The notes beneath the pieces were generated by a model. It was not told where the DNA came from. It made no database searches and saw only the letters and a list, made by a program, of their open reading frames with translations. Position numbers and translations under genes: made by a program. A DNA stretch of 56,805 bases, taken from positions 1 through 56,805 of the forward strand of contig NZ_MLBF01000028.1 in NCBI RefSeq assembly GCF_001936615.1, given 5' to 3'. This document shows, piece after piece, positions 21,056-28,853 of the stretch (position 1 is its first letter; each line of letters opens with the position of its first letter). The stretch comes from Desulfosporosinus metallidurans. GTDB lineage: Bacteria; Bacillota; Desulfitobacteriia; Desulfitobacteriales; Desulfitobacteriaceae.

Positions 21056-21604
21056 ATGAATAGTAATTTCAAAGTTAGAAGTAGCTATGTACATGATACA
21101 GCTAATAAGTTTCTAAATAATATCGCTTTTACCCAACCACCAATACCTGTTCTCTCGCTAATTAAACAATATGCAAAACTAAAATGGCATGCAGATGCTT
21201 GTGAGGGGTTTATATACTACGATCCATTTCGGCGTAAAAAGAAATACATTGTAAGCATTGATAAAGAAATGATTAAGGGGCGTACAAATTGGACAATAGC
21301 CCATGAATTGGGGCATATTATTCTTAATCACTTTATAGAATTTGATATTGATAACTTAAACGACGAGGAACATGATATCCTTGACAGGGAAGCAGAAATT
21401 TTTGCGCGTGAATTACTTATGCCAAGAGAATGGGTGAAATCAAATTGCGAACATCCACTTACGATAAGTATACTTGCTAAGTTAAAAAATCTGTTTGATG
21501 TATCTTGGCAAGCAATAACCTATCGTCTCGATGAATTAAATATTTATTCTAAGGATTATGTTTTATCATTACATGAAGCTAGGAAAATCGAAAAGGAAAC
21601 TTAA
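21056..21604 (+). CDS. ImmA/IrrE-family zinc metallopeptidase
   Basis: 182 residues with the zinc motif HELGH at 83-87 and a downstream helix REAEIFARELLMP that supplies the third ligand region, as in COG2856 proteins. ImmA-type proteases cleave their cognate XRE repressor to induce a prophage or mobile element. The gene follows the CI-like repressor on the same strand, the standard pairing. The C-terminal part (LKNLFDVSWQAITYRLDELN) matches the family's helical end. No strong ribosome site is seen at the ATG, so expression may be low. Confidence 0.88.
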   Translation: MNSNFKVRSSYVHDTANKFLNNIAFTQPPIPVLSLIKQYAKLKWHADACEGFIYYDPFRRKKKYIVSIDKEMIKGRTNWTIAHELGHIILNHFIEFDIDNLNDEEHDILDREAEIFARELLMPREWVKSNCEHPLTISILAKLKNLFDVSWQAITYRLDELNIYSKDYVLSLHEARKIEKET

Positions 21605-21613
21605 ACACTGTAT

Positions 21614-21985
21614 ATGGTCAGCGATCCGGAAGTAGTTAATGGTGATTTGAACCTTTGTACATATGATAAAAAAAGTGTGATGGAGATGGGGTCAATAAAG
21701 ATTGTGGAAGTTGATGAGAATTTCAGATTTTTAACTTGTCCTTTCTGCGAAAATACTGTTTTCTCGCATGATGCAAGATTTTGTAAGCGCTGTGGTTCCG
21801 AATTATTTAATTTTTGCACAAATGCTCCTGATAGTGATTCTGAATGGTGTGGGCGTCCAAATGTTCCAGATGCATTTTACTGTGAATTTTGTGGATCAAT
21901 TACAAGAATTGGTCAAGCAGCAAACAATAATTTTTCAAAAGAAGTAGCTATAACGATTAACAATGACGATAATGAACCATTTTAA
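21614..21985 (+). CDS. double zinc-ribbon protein of the lysogeny region
   Basis: 123 residues. After a strand-rich N-terminus come CPFC (about 42), CKRCG (about 57), a single Cys at NFCTN and WCGRP, then CEFCG (about 91). This gives two adjacent zinc ribbons, often used for protein or nucleic-acid contacts. It starts ten bases after the ImmA gene and is probably co-expressed with it in the lysogen. No specific family is recognised. Confidence 0.6.
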   Translation: MVSDPEVVNGDLNLCTYDKKSVMEMGSIKIVEVDENFRFLTCPFCENTVFSHDARFCKRCGSELFNFCTNAPDSDSEWCGRPNVPDAFYCEFCGSITRIGQAANNNFSKEVAITINNDDNEPF

Positions 21986-21996
21986 ATTATTGAAGC

Positions 21997-22200
21997 TTAA
22001 TCCTCTTTGCTCTCTTCTTGAACAATAGATTGTTCATTTAATGAAATCGTTTTAAGAGTTTTAATTAATGTTTCGTCTTTTCCTGTATTTTTAAGATAGG
22101 AGCTTATTAAAACATTTGCATATCTACGGCATAGGCAATCCTTTTGTGCCCTGGTGAGATGATCCCAGTTACTTTCAATCGTGATAATTACTTTTGCCAT
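21997..22200 (-). CDS. small SNW-motif protein, copy 2
   Basis: The ATG at 22200 follows GGGGGTGAGACTA. The 67-residue product begins MAKVIITIESNWDHL and shares its plan with the 19364-19525 protein, with an added acidic C-terminal tail (SIVQEESKED). It is convergent with the zinc-ribbon gene and divergent from the integrase. Function unknown. Confidence 0.6.
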   Translation of the reverse strand: MAKVIITIESNWDHLTRAQKDCLCRRYANVLISSYLKNTGKDETLIKTLKTISLNEQSIVQEESKED

Positions 22201-22276
22201 TAGTCTCACCCCCACAACAATCCTATGCGTGGGGGCCTATTTATTGGGCCTATCCTAGACTAGGAGTGAATTAATT

Positions 22277-23815
22277 TTGATTGTAGCTATTTACGTTCGC
22301 GTTTCTACCGACCAACAAGCCGAAAAAGGATATAGTCTCGATACCCAACTTTCTGAGTGCCGAAAGAAAGCCCATGAGCTTCCCAACGCTTTGAGCGTGG
22401 AAGAGTTTATAGAGGATGGCTATTCAGGTGCTTACTTGGAGCGTCCCGCCTTAGATAGAATGCGCAATGTATTAAGAGAAAAACGTTTTGGTGCTGTAAT
22501 CGTTTATGATCCAGACCGGCTAGCTCGTAACCTTACTCATCAGCTATTAATAACGGATGAAATAGAAAGTAGTGGTGCACAACTCCACTTTGTAAATTTT
22601 GAATGGCAAAATACCCCGGAAGGAAAACTATTTTACAGCATCCAAGGTGCTGTAAGTGCTTACGAACGCGAAAAAATCAGGGAAAGAATGCAACGGGGGA
22701 AACGTGGTAAGGCCTTGTCAGGCAAGGTCATAGCTAATAATCGACCTTATGGATATAGCTGGGATGCGGAAAACTCTATTTATACGATCAACTCTAAGGA
22801 AGCTGAAATGATTCGTCAGATCTTCTCGTGGGTAGTTGATGATCATATGGGTATAAGGGCTATTGCAACACGCCTAGCCAAGTTGCAGTATCCCACTAGA
22901 ACCGAAAAAAACAGTTGGAGCATGGGAACGGTACATGACATCATCCGTCGTGAAACGTATGCCGGTATACATTGGGTAAATAAAGAATATAAAACTAAGA
23001 TAGGCCAAAATAAGTTTAAAAGGGGTACCAGGAAGCCTTCAGAATGGATCGCAGTTCCCGTACCTGCAATTATACCCCGTGAGACTTGGGAAGCCGCACA
23101 GAGGCAATTACAAATCAATAAACGCATTACAAAACAACCTTTTGACTATCAATACTTATGCCGCAATCTAATTGTCTGTCCCCTCTGTGGCCAACATATG
23201 CGATCTGTGCTGAGCGGCGGAAGACGCAAACCATATTACGTGTGTAAAACAGGTAGATCAATCAGTGGTAAGTTTAACTTAGTATCTACAGAAAAATGTC
23301 CCGCTCGACAGATACCAGCCAAAGATCTGGACGAAAGTGTGTGGGTATATATATCTGGCATCCTTAAAAACCCTGAAATAATGTCTGATGAATTAAGTAA
23401 ATCAAATAAACAAGAAGATAATAATTCTCTTCAAGAAGCTATTTTACGTCTTAACGCTAAAGAAGAAAGGCTACATCAAGAACGAGACAAAGTAACACTA
23501 CTCTTCAGACAAGATCTCATTGACCTAAGCATGGTAGAAAAACAACTTACCGAGATAAAAAATTCCCTTGCAAATATAAAAACTCAAAGAAAGATCCTTG
23601 AAAAGGATTTAGAGGATAGTTTCTCTCCAATAAGACCTGATAACCTTATGGCCAAATTTAAGGACCTTGTACTCTTGGCCGACACGGAAGACCCAAATTT
23701 AAGACGTCACGTTATTTTGAGTGTGGTAAAAAAAATCGAAGCCCAAAGAATAGACCAACGTAACGTTGGTCTAAGCCTGGGCGCCGAAATCAAGACAAAT
23801 ATCACCTTTGGTTAA
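22277..23815 (+). CDS. large serine recombinase (phage integrase)
   Basis: 512 residues from a TTG. The N-terminal catalytic domain (1-140) contains YVRVSTDQQ with nucleophile Ser10 and the arginine-rich DPDRLARN and YEREKIRERM segments. A recombinase domain (about 150-260) and a zinc ribbon with CPLCG near 306 and CPA near 345 follow, then a long coiled coil (about 375-460) that controls synapsis. This is the full layout of phiC31/A118-type integrases, which insert phage DNA without host factors. It lies next to the right junction with the interrupted Nramp gene, so it is the enzyme that made this insertion. Confidence 0.92.
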   Translation: MIVAIYVRVSTDQQAEKGYSLDTQLSECRKKAHELPNALSVEEFIEDGYSGAYLERPALDRMRNVLREKRFGAVIVYDPDRLARNLTHQLLITDEIESSGAQLHFVNFEWQNTPEGKLFYSIQGAVSAYEREKIRERMQRGKRGKALSGKVIANNRPYGYSWDAENSIYTINSKEAEMIRQIFSWVVDDHMGIRAIATRLAKLQYPTRTEKNSWSMGTVHDIIRRETYAGIHWVNKEYKTKIGQNKFKRGTRKPSEWIAVPVPAIIPRETWEAAQRQLQINKRITKQPFDYQYLCRNLIVCPLCGQHMRSVLSGGRRKPYYVCKTGRSISGKFNLVSTEKCPARQIPAKDLDESVWVYISGILKNPEIMSDELSKSNKQEDNNSLQEAILRLNAKEERLHQERDKVTLLFRQDLIDLSMVEKQLTEIKNSLANIKTQRKILEKDLEDSFSPIRPDNLMAKFKDLVLLADTEDPNLRRHVILSVVKKIEAQRIDQRNVGLSLGAEIKTNITFG

Positions 23816-23937
23816 ATGAGCTGAATTGTATGATATAGGCTAATGTTAGTCAATTATATTCCCTCGTGATATAATTAGCATGTACAACTCTACAGGGCAG
23901 GGTGGGCGGCCAAATCTCCCGAAAGGGGGTGAGGCTT

Positions 23938-24018
23938 ATGAGTGTGTATCAAACAATATCACTAATGATTGCATTTGCGACATTAGTCGTTTTGATACTT
24001 AAGACAAAGCAAAAGTAG
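23938..24018 (+). CDS. holin-like toxin peptide (Hol_Tox/TxpA-like, 26 residues)
   Basis: The ATG follows AAAGGGGGTGAGGCTT. The peptide MSVYQTISLMIAFATLVVLI plus a KTKQK tail has the short N-terminus, single membrane helix and lysine-rich end of the putative holin-like toxin family of Firmicutes type I toxin-antitoxin systems. Overexpressed relatives depolarise the membrane. The antitoxin RNA is expected on the opposite strand across the 3' end; I cannot point to its promoter with certainty. It may stabilise the prophage. Confidence 0.65.
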   Translation: MSVYQTISLMIAFATLVVLILKTKQK

Positions 24019-24051
24019 CCCACCTGTCAAGCGAAGGCTACCTTTGCTTTT
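24009..24051. terminator. 12-bp stem (one mismatch) at the end of the toxin gene
   Basis: Arms at 24009-24020 and 24036-24047 overlap the toxin stop codon and are followed by TTTT on the plus strand. The structure could end a short toxin transcript or be the target region for the antisense antitoxin. Confidence 0.6.
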
Positions 24052-24091
24052 CCCCTAATTAGTCGCCCATTTCTGCGGCTGAGTTGTACAG

Positions 24092-24117
24092 CCAGGATGT
24101 TAGCGCATCCTGGTTTT
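24092..24117 (+). terminator. rho-independent terminator of the toxin transcript
   Basis: A perfect 8-bp stem CCAGGATG/CATCCTGG with loop TTAGCG, followed by TTTTATTTT. Confidence 0.8.
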
Positions 24118-24199
24118 ATTTTATGCAAGTTCTTCTGAATTAATTATATATCCCTTTAACATATTGAGCAAGTGCGCTAATAGCATCTATCATACATCT

Positions 24200-24212
24200 T
24201 TCTGTATGAGCA
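24200..24212. other. right prophage-chromosome junction (att site)
   Basis: The Nramp reading frame is coherent from GCA-ACT-GTC-ATG at 24210 onward (A-T-V-M-P-H), but the codon before it is TGA and nothing upstream continues the transporter. In intact MntH proteins a Gly and further coding sequence precede this motif. The crossover therefore lies within a few bases of 24,205-24,212. The core cannot be defined without the left end. Confidence 0.7.
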
Positions 24213-24839
24213 ACTGTCATGCCTCATGTCATCTACTTGCACTCTGATCTTGTAAAAAGCCGCAGAACATCAAATAATCTTGCTGCCAATCAAAAGCACT
24301 TTCGGCTTGAACGTCTTGACATCATCATCGCCATGAATATTGCGTTCTTGGTAAATGCCGCGATGGTTATCGTTTCCGCTTCAGTGTTTTACTCGGAAGG
24401 CTTGCCGATTGATACGATCGAAGAAGCTCACCGTTCTTTGACTCCCCTTCTCGGATCCTTATCAAGCGGAGCTTTCGGTTTGGCACTTCTAGCATCTGGC
24501 CTGTCTTCCTCAGCCGTTGGGGCAATGGCGGGAGAATGCATGATGAAAGGATTTATTGGCCTTGATATTTCGCCCAATGTCCGCCGTATCATTACTGTCA
24601 TTCCTGCCCTAGTCCTTTTAGCCCTTGGTTTTAACCCTATGACAATCCTTATTATGAGCCAGGTGGTCCTGAGTTTTGCCCTTCCGTCTGCAGTTATTCC
24701 CTTACTCTTGATCACTAAACGCCAAGATATTATGGGAGAAATGGTTAATCGGAGAGTAACAAACTGGATTGGGGTAATCGTAGTTAGTATCATTATTACG
24801 TTAAACGCTGTTTTGCTCTATATGACGTTTAATACCTAA
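24210..24839 (+). pseudogene. C-terminal half of an Nramp/MntH-type Mn2+/Fe2+ transporter, split by the prophage
   Basis: About 209 codons remain. They begin with ATVMPHVIYLHS, the signature of transmembrane segment 6 in Nramp transporters, whose His is conserved, and continue through five further membrane segments to the natural C-terminus. A full protein has about 410-430 residues, so the N-terminal half (segments 1-5) should lie at the other end of the prophage. An internal ATG at 24219 would give 206 residues, but a half-transporter should not function. Precise excision would restore the gene. It is followed by a strong terminator. Confidence 0.85.
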
Positions 24840-24885
24840 ACGAGCATTCTTGTTCTATCCTCTTAACTTCATCAACCAAAGCGAA

Positions 24886-24924
24886 GCGAAAAGCACCTCT
24901 TCGAGCCTAAGAGGTGCTTTTCGC
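24886..24924. terminator. 16-bp perfect bidirectional terminator
   Basis: Arms at 24886-24901 and 24909-24924 pair perfectly around a 7-base loop. It lies between the convergent Nramp remnant and the cytochrome c remnant and could serve both. Confidence 0.8.
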
Positions 24925-24933
24925 AGGATTTCT

Positions 24934-25218
24934 TTATTTTTTGAGATCTGCAACATATTGTGATACAGCTTGTATTTCCGTGTCACTCAGTGTACCTGCA
25001 TAAGCCGGCATTGTTCCTTTACCTTTCTTAATCACATCAGCCACTTGGGCTTGAGTCCTCTTTTCAGAAGTTAAAACTGGGCCGGAAGCACCTGCACCGG
25101 CTGCACCATGACAACCTGCACAATTTTTGTCATAAACATCTTTTCCACTACCAACCGTTGTCGTAGTCGAGGAAGGGGTAAGGGTCTGACATTTCTTAAT
25201 TACAAAATTCGGGATATC
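24934..25218 (-). pseudogene. 5'-truncated cytochrome c (c-type haem domain)
   Basis: The frame is open for 94 codons but has no ATG, GTG or TTG near its start and no ribosome site. It encodes a spacer rich in Thr/Ser, then KDVYDKNCAGCHG with the haem-binding CAGCH, and later GTMPAYAG, where Met is the usual sixth ligand. The end (LSDTEIQAVSQYVADLKK) is typical of class I cytochromes c. The signal peptide is missing; the frame begins five bases after the CoA-transferase stop. It is probably a decayed lipoprotein-type cytochrome; expression by readthrough as a cytoplasmic protein would not be haem-loaded. Confidence 0.75.
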
Positions 25219-25223
25219 TCAAT

Positions 25224-26522
25224 TTAGAATAATTTCATTGTCTTAGCCGTTTCAGTTAATTCGGCTCGGAAATCCGGATGAGCAATGGCAATTAGGGCTT
25301 GGGCCCGTTGTTTTGCGGATTTGCCCCGTAGCTGGGCTACGCCATATTCTGTAACAACGTAGTTCACATCATTTTTTGAAGTTGTAACGGCGGAACCCGG
25401 TGTAAGAGTTGGAGTGATCCGTGAGATCTTTCCATCTTTCGCCGTGGAAGGAAGAACGATAAAGGATTTACCACCTTTGGAACGATTAGCTGCCCGCACG
25501 AAGTCAGCTTGACCGCCCGTTCCACTGTATATGGTACTGCCCATACTCTCTGAACAGCACTGACCCAAGAAATCAACTTGCACAGAGGCATTAATTGTGA
25601 CTAAATTATCATTCTGCGCGGCAAGGAATGGATCATTCGTAAAGTCAACAGGATGCATCTCCAACTGTGGGTTACGGTTCATAAACTCATAGAGTCGCTT
25701 AGATCCAAGGGCAAATGTCGCTACGACCTTTCCTGGTAAGTAATTCTTCTTAAGGTTATTGACTGCACCGCTTTCAATTAGGGTCAAAATCCCATCCCCG
25801 ACCATTTCCGTATGAATCCCAAGATCATGTTTATGAGTGAGTTGTACCACAACAGCATCTGGAATTCCGCCGAATCCGATTTGAATCGTAGATCCATCAT
25901 CAATAAGGTCTGCCACATATTTTCCGATCGCTTCCTGAACCGGGCCGATTTTTGGGAGCGCAACTTCCGTCAATGGGGTGTTATCTTCCACAAGAGCTGA
26001 AACCTGAGAGATATGAACCAGGTTGTTTCCATTGGCAAAAGGAACGTTTTGGTTCACTTCTAAAACAACATTGCGGGCTTTTTCAATCGCAGCTAACGTA
26101 TAATCCGTTCCTAAGCTAATAGAGAAATACCCATGTTCGTCCATTGGGGAGGAAAGACTAAAGACAACGTCAACTGGAAGAAGACCATCTCGAATCATTC
26201 TTGGCATTTCGCCAAAATAACTGGGGATGTAATCAATCCATCCTTGCTGGGCGCCTGCACGTGTAGGGCCGCCTAAGAAATACGATAGATGGCGGACGTG
26301 ATCAACTGTTTCAGGGTCAATATAGTCAAACTTTCTGAGGGGAAGTATCTGGCATATTTTGACATCATTTAATTCTCTGCGATGCTCTGACAAAGTTGTC
26401 AAAAGTGCTGGCGGTTCGCCAGCCCCAGTCGGCACACTGAGAAAATCCCCGTTCTTCACTAGTTTAATTGCCTCTTCTGGAGTTATAAGCTTTTCCCGGT
26501 ATAGTTCATTAACCTTTGACAT
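25224..26522 (-). CDS. acetyl-CoA hydrolase/4-hydroxybutyrate CoA-transferase family protein
   Basis: 432 residues with both halves of the class I CoA-transferase fold. VPTGAGEPPALL near residue 30, the GFGGIPDAVV motif near 218, which contacts CoA, and the catalytic-glutamate region of the C-terminal half (TEYGVAQLRGKSAKQRAQAL) are all present. Such enzymes move CoA between acetate and another acid (4-hydroxybutyrate, butyrate or succinate); the donor cannot be read from sequence. Length and start (GAGAAA before ATG) are normal. It is a single gene, with only the cytochrome remnant downstream. Confidence 0.85.
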   Translation of the reverse strand: MSKVNELYREKLITPEEAIKLVKNGDFLSVPTGAGEPPALLTTLSEHRRELNDVKICQILPLRKFDYIDPETVDHVRHLSYFLGGPTRAGAQQGWIDYIPSYFGEMPRMIRDGLLPVDVVFSLSSPMDEHGYFSISLGTDYTLAAIEKARNVVLEVNQNVPFANGNNLVHISQVSALVEDNTPLTEVALPKIGPVQEAIGKYVADLIDDGSTIQIGFGGIPDAVVVQLTHKHDLGIHTEMVGDGILTLIESGAVNNLKKNYLPGKVVATFALGSKRLYEFMNRNPQLEMHPVDFTNDPFLAAQNDNLVTINASVQVDFLGQCCSESMGSTIYSGTGGQADFVRAANRSKGGKSFIVLPSTAKDGKISRITPTLTPGSAVTTSKNDVNYVVTEYGVAQLRGKSAKQRAQALIAIAHPDFRAELTETAKTMKLF

Positions 26523-26806
26523 TTTCTCTCACCCCACGTCTTCTGATTTTCTCTCTAGTCTCAAAAACAATTCTTATGCGAACACCCAAATACATCATAC
26601 CTAGATAGCTCAGGATCGTCAATACTATTATTGTATTATTCTAATATATCTGAATATTTTCACTTAATTTTACACCTTTCACCCTTCATCGTTTCTTGCT
26701 TAGGCTTAAAATCTCCTCACATAAATATCTGCAGCACTGTTGGTAATCCCTCGGACATGTATTGATATCAAGATATAGTTGTGTTATGCTAAAGAAAAAA
26801 TATTGT

Positions 26807-26960
26807 CATTTTAGGTGCCCTTTGGGGAGAATAGGGAAGTTCGGTTTAAACCGACGCGGACCCACCACTGTATTCGATGAGCTTCGTAAATCACTGGCAC
26901 TATGCTGGGAAGGTTACGGATTAAGCGATGATTCGATAGCCAGGAGACCTGCCTAAAATG
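26807..26960 (+). ncRNA. cobalamin (adenosylcobalamin-type) riboswitch
   Basis: The closing stem CATTTTAGG (26807-26815) / CCTAAAATG (26952-26960) encloses the hallmarks of the family: GGTGCCCTTTGGGGAGAAT with GGGAA, then GACCCACCACTGT, GCACTATGCTGGGAAGG, and the B12 box AGCCAGGAGACCTGCC (26938-26953). It lies directly upstream of cobT-cobU-cobS and should shut the operon off when B12 is plentiful, via the terminator at 27005-27038. Confidence 0.93.
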
Positions 26961-27004
26961 TTAACGTCTTCCTACAAACTAGGGAGCGGCGGTGATGACG
27001 GTAA

Positions 27005-27038
27005 AGTCCCGACCACAGAGAAATTTGTGGTCGGGACT
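27005..27038 (+). terminator. riboswitch-controlled terminator before cobT
   Basis: A perfect 13-bp GC-rich stem with an 8-base loop, followed by CTATTATTTT. It lies about 45 bases after the cobalamin riboswitch and 49 bases before the cobT start, the expected expression platform. Confidence 0.8.
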
Positions 27039-27086
27039 CTATTATTTTCCAACGATTAAAAAGTGACAATGAGAGGGGAAAAAACC

Positions 27087-28166
27087 ATGGCAGATTTAAC
27101 AGAGGACCAATTATATGCCCGACTTCAAGAACTCATAGGGAGGATTTCAGACCTTGACGAGGAAGCGATGACAACGATCCAGGGACGTTTAGATTCGCTC
27201 ACAAAACCCCAAGGAAGCCTTGGTCAACTAGAAACTTTGGCTAAGCAGCTCGGTGGCATCCAACGGACCTCCAGCCCGAAAATTCTTAAGAAAGCGGTCC
27301 TCTTAATGGCAGGAGATCATGGAGTCGTTGAAGAAGGGGTAAGTGCCTTTCCACAAGAAGTAACCCCTCAAATGGCGTATAATATCATGAGTGGGGGCGC
27401 GGCCATCAATGTTCTGACTCGCCAAGCGAAGGCCGATGTTTTTTTAACCGATGTCGGTATTGCTTTCCCCTTAGAGGGAGATATTATCCACAAACGTGTT
27501 GCCAACGGGACAAAGAATATGGCCAAAGGCCCAGCCATGACACGGCAAGAAGCCCTGCAAGCTCTCCTAGTGGGCGCAGAGGTTGCCGCTGAAAAAATCC
27601 AAGCGGGATATAACCTTTTTGCCACCGGAGAACTCGGTATCGGCAATACCACACCCAGCTCAGCTATCGTCGCCCTCCTTACCAATTCCTCCGTTGAAGA
27701 TGTCGTTGGACGCGGAACCGGAATCGATGATGCCGGCTTAATTCGGAAACGCAGCGCCATTGAAAAAGCCATTGAAGTTAATCAGCCCGACGCAACCGAT
27801 GCCCTAGATGTCCTTACCAAAGTTGGGGGCTTAGAAATTGCGGCTATTGCAGGTTCTATCCTTCAAGCTGCTGCCAGCCATGTTCCCTTTGTGATTGACG
27901 GGTTTATCTCCACTGCTGGCGCACTTATTGCTGCGAAACTCGCCCCAAAGAGCACCGCTTATATGATTCCTTCCCATGGTTCTGTAGAAATAGGCCACTG
28001 CAAGGCCTTAGCAGGACTGGGTCTTGATCCGGTGCTTAACCTCAATATGAGGCTTGGGGAAGGAACAGGAGCAGCGATAACCTTTTACATTGTAGAAGCA
28101 GCTCTGCATATCCTCGAAGAAATGGCGACCTTTGCCGATGCAGGAGTTAGCGAAAAGTCAAACTAA
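27087..28166 (+). CDS. cobT: nicotinate-nucleotide-dimethylbenzimidazole phosphoribosyltransferase
   Basis: The start at 27087 has GAGAGGGGAAAAAACC; a GTG at 27063 is less likely. The 359-residue product transfers phosphoribose from nicotinate mononucleotide to the lower-ligand base, giving alpha-ribazole phosphate. Diagnostic segments are RLDSLTKPQGSLG near the N-terminus, the LMAGDHGVVEEGVSAFPQEV block, GELGIGNTTPSSA, and the C-terminal LRLGEGTGA-type motif (here MRLGEGTGA) with the catalytic Glu. It is the first gene of a riboswitch-controlled cobTUS operon for nucleotide-loop assembly of B12. Confidence 0.95.
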   Translation: MADLTEDQLYARLQELIGRISDLDEEAMTTIQGRLDSLTKPQGSLGQLETLAKQLGGIQRTSSPKILKKAVLLMAGDHGVVEEGVSAFPQEVTPQMAYNIMSGGAAINVLTRQAKADVFLTDVGIAFPLEGDIIHKRVANGTKNMAKGPAMTRQEALQALLVGAEVAAEKIQAGYNLFATGELGIGNTTPSSAIVALLTNSSVEDVVGRGTGIDDAGLIRKRSAIEKAIEVNQPDATDALDVLTKVGGLEIAAIAGSILQAAASHVPFVIDGFISTAGALIAAKLAPKSTAYMIPSHGSVEIGHCKALAGLGLDPVLNLNMRLGEGTGAAITFYIVEAALHILEEMATFADAGVSEKSN

Positions 28167-28209
28167 CCCTGGAACTTCAAACAACAAACATTGGGAGTCG
28201 GTGAATACT

Positions 28210-28848
28210 ATGTCTCAATTTACACTCATCACAGGGGGTGCGCGAAGTGGCAAAAGCCACTTCGCCGAACTCCTGGCCGCTTCGGCAAAGAGCCCCGTTA
28301 TTTACATTGCTACTGCCCAAATCTGGGATGATGAAATGGCCCTGCGCGTTAAAAAGCATCAGCAGCAACGTCCGTCCACTTGGCGGCTCATCGAAGAACC
28401 TCAGGCTATCCGAGATACTTTGTTTCAACTTAAAGATGAAAACGGGGTAATTCTCCTAGATTGTGTCACCCTTTGGCTTTCGAATCTTCTCCTAAAAGGA
28501 CAAACCAAACCCGCTGCACCCTCCGAACATACTCCTGAAGAATCCTCATTAGACCCTCAAGAAACTTCGGAACAATTCACTGACCTAGAACCTCAGATTG
28601 TAGCTACGGTTAAGGAAGTTGCTCAACTAGCTCAAGAGATTAAACCTCAAGTCATTTTTGTCACCAATGAACTAGGCCAAGGGATTGTGCCGGAATACCC
28701 CTTAGCTCGAGCATATCGGGATTTAGTTGGGAGATGCAATCGAGTCCTGGCTCAGAGTGCAAATGATGTCTATTTAGTAGTGGCAGGTTTCCCAATCGAG
28801 ATTAAACATGCTGGGGAAAAACTCCTTGCTTCCCTGCGCGAGGAGTGA
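28210..28848 (+). CDS. cobU: adenosylcobinamide kinase / adenosylcobinamide-phosphate guanylyltransferase
   Basis: The ATG at 28210 with GGGAG upstream gives 212 residues; the longer frame overlapping cobT is rejected. The P-loop TGGARSGKSHFAE lies at residues 8-20, followed by YIATAQIWDDEM and the DCVTLWLSNLL segment where cobinamide and GTP bind. A Pro/Glu-rich insertion of about 30 residues follows that segment. The enzyme phosphorylates adenosylcobinamide and attaches GMP. It is followed at once by cobS. Confidence 0.93.
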   Translation: MSQFTLITGGARSGKSHFAELLAASAKSPVIYIATAQIWDDEMALRVKKHQQQRPSTWRLIEEPQAIRDTLFQLKDENGVILLDCVTLWLSNLLLKGQTKPAAPSEHTPEESSLDPQETSEQFTDLEPQIVATVKEVAQLAQEIKPQVIFVTNELGQGIVPEYPLARAYRDLVGRCNRVLAQSANDVYLVVAGFPIEIKHAGEKLLASLREE

Positions 28849-28853
28849 TTTAT

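Larger units (their letters stand above)
23882..24117 (+). ncRNA. predicted structured mRNA of a type I toxin locus
   Basis: A TATAAT at 23870-23875 would start a transcript near 23882. Its first bases GTACAACTC (23882-23890) are the reverse complement of GAGTTGTAC at 24081-24089, with further partial pairing between GGGTGGGCG and CGCCCA nearby. This long-range 5'-3' pairing is characteristic of type I toxin messages that are kept untranslated until processed. The transcript ends at the hairpin 24092-24113. Confidence 0.5.

Noticed and set aside
1..24210. Terminase, portal, capsid, tail, holin, endolysin or HUH-type Rep genes
   Set aside because: I looked for their motifs in all supported frames and found none; their absence is limited to this window.
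26762..26956. 64-residue plus-strand frame before cobT
   Set aside because: It is the chance translation of the cobalamin riboswitch.
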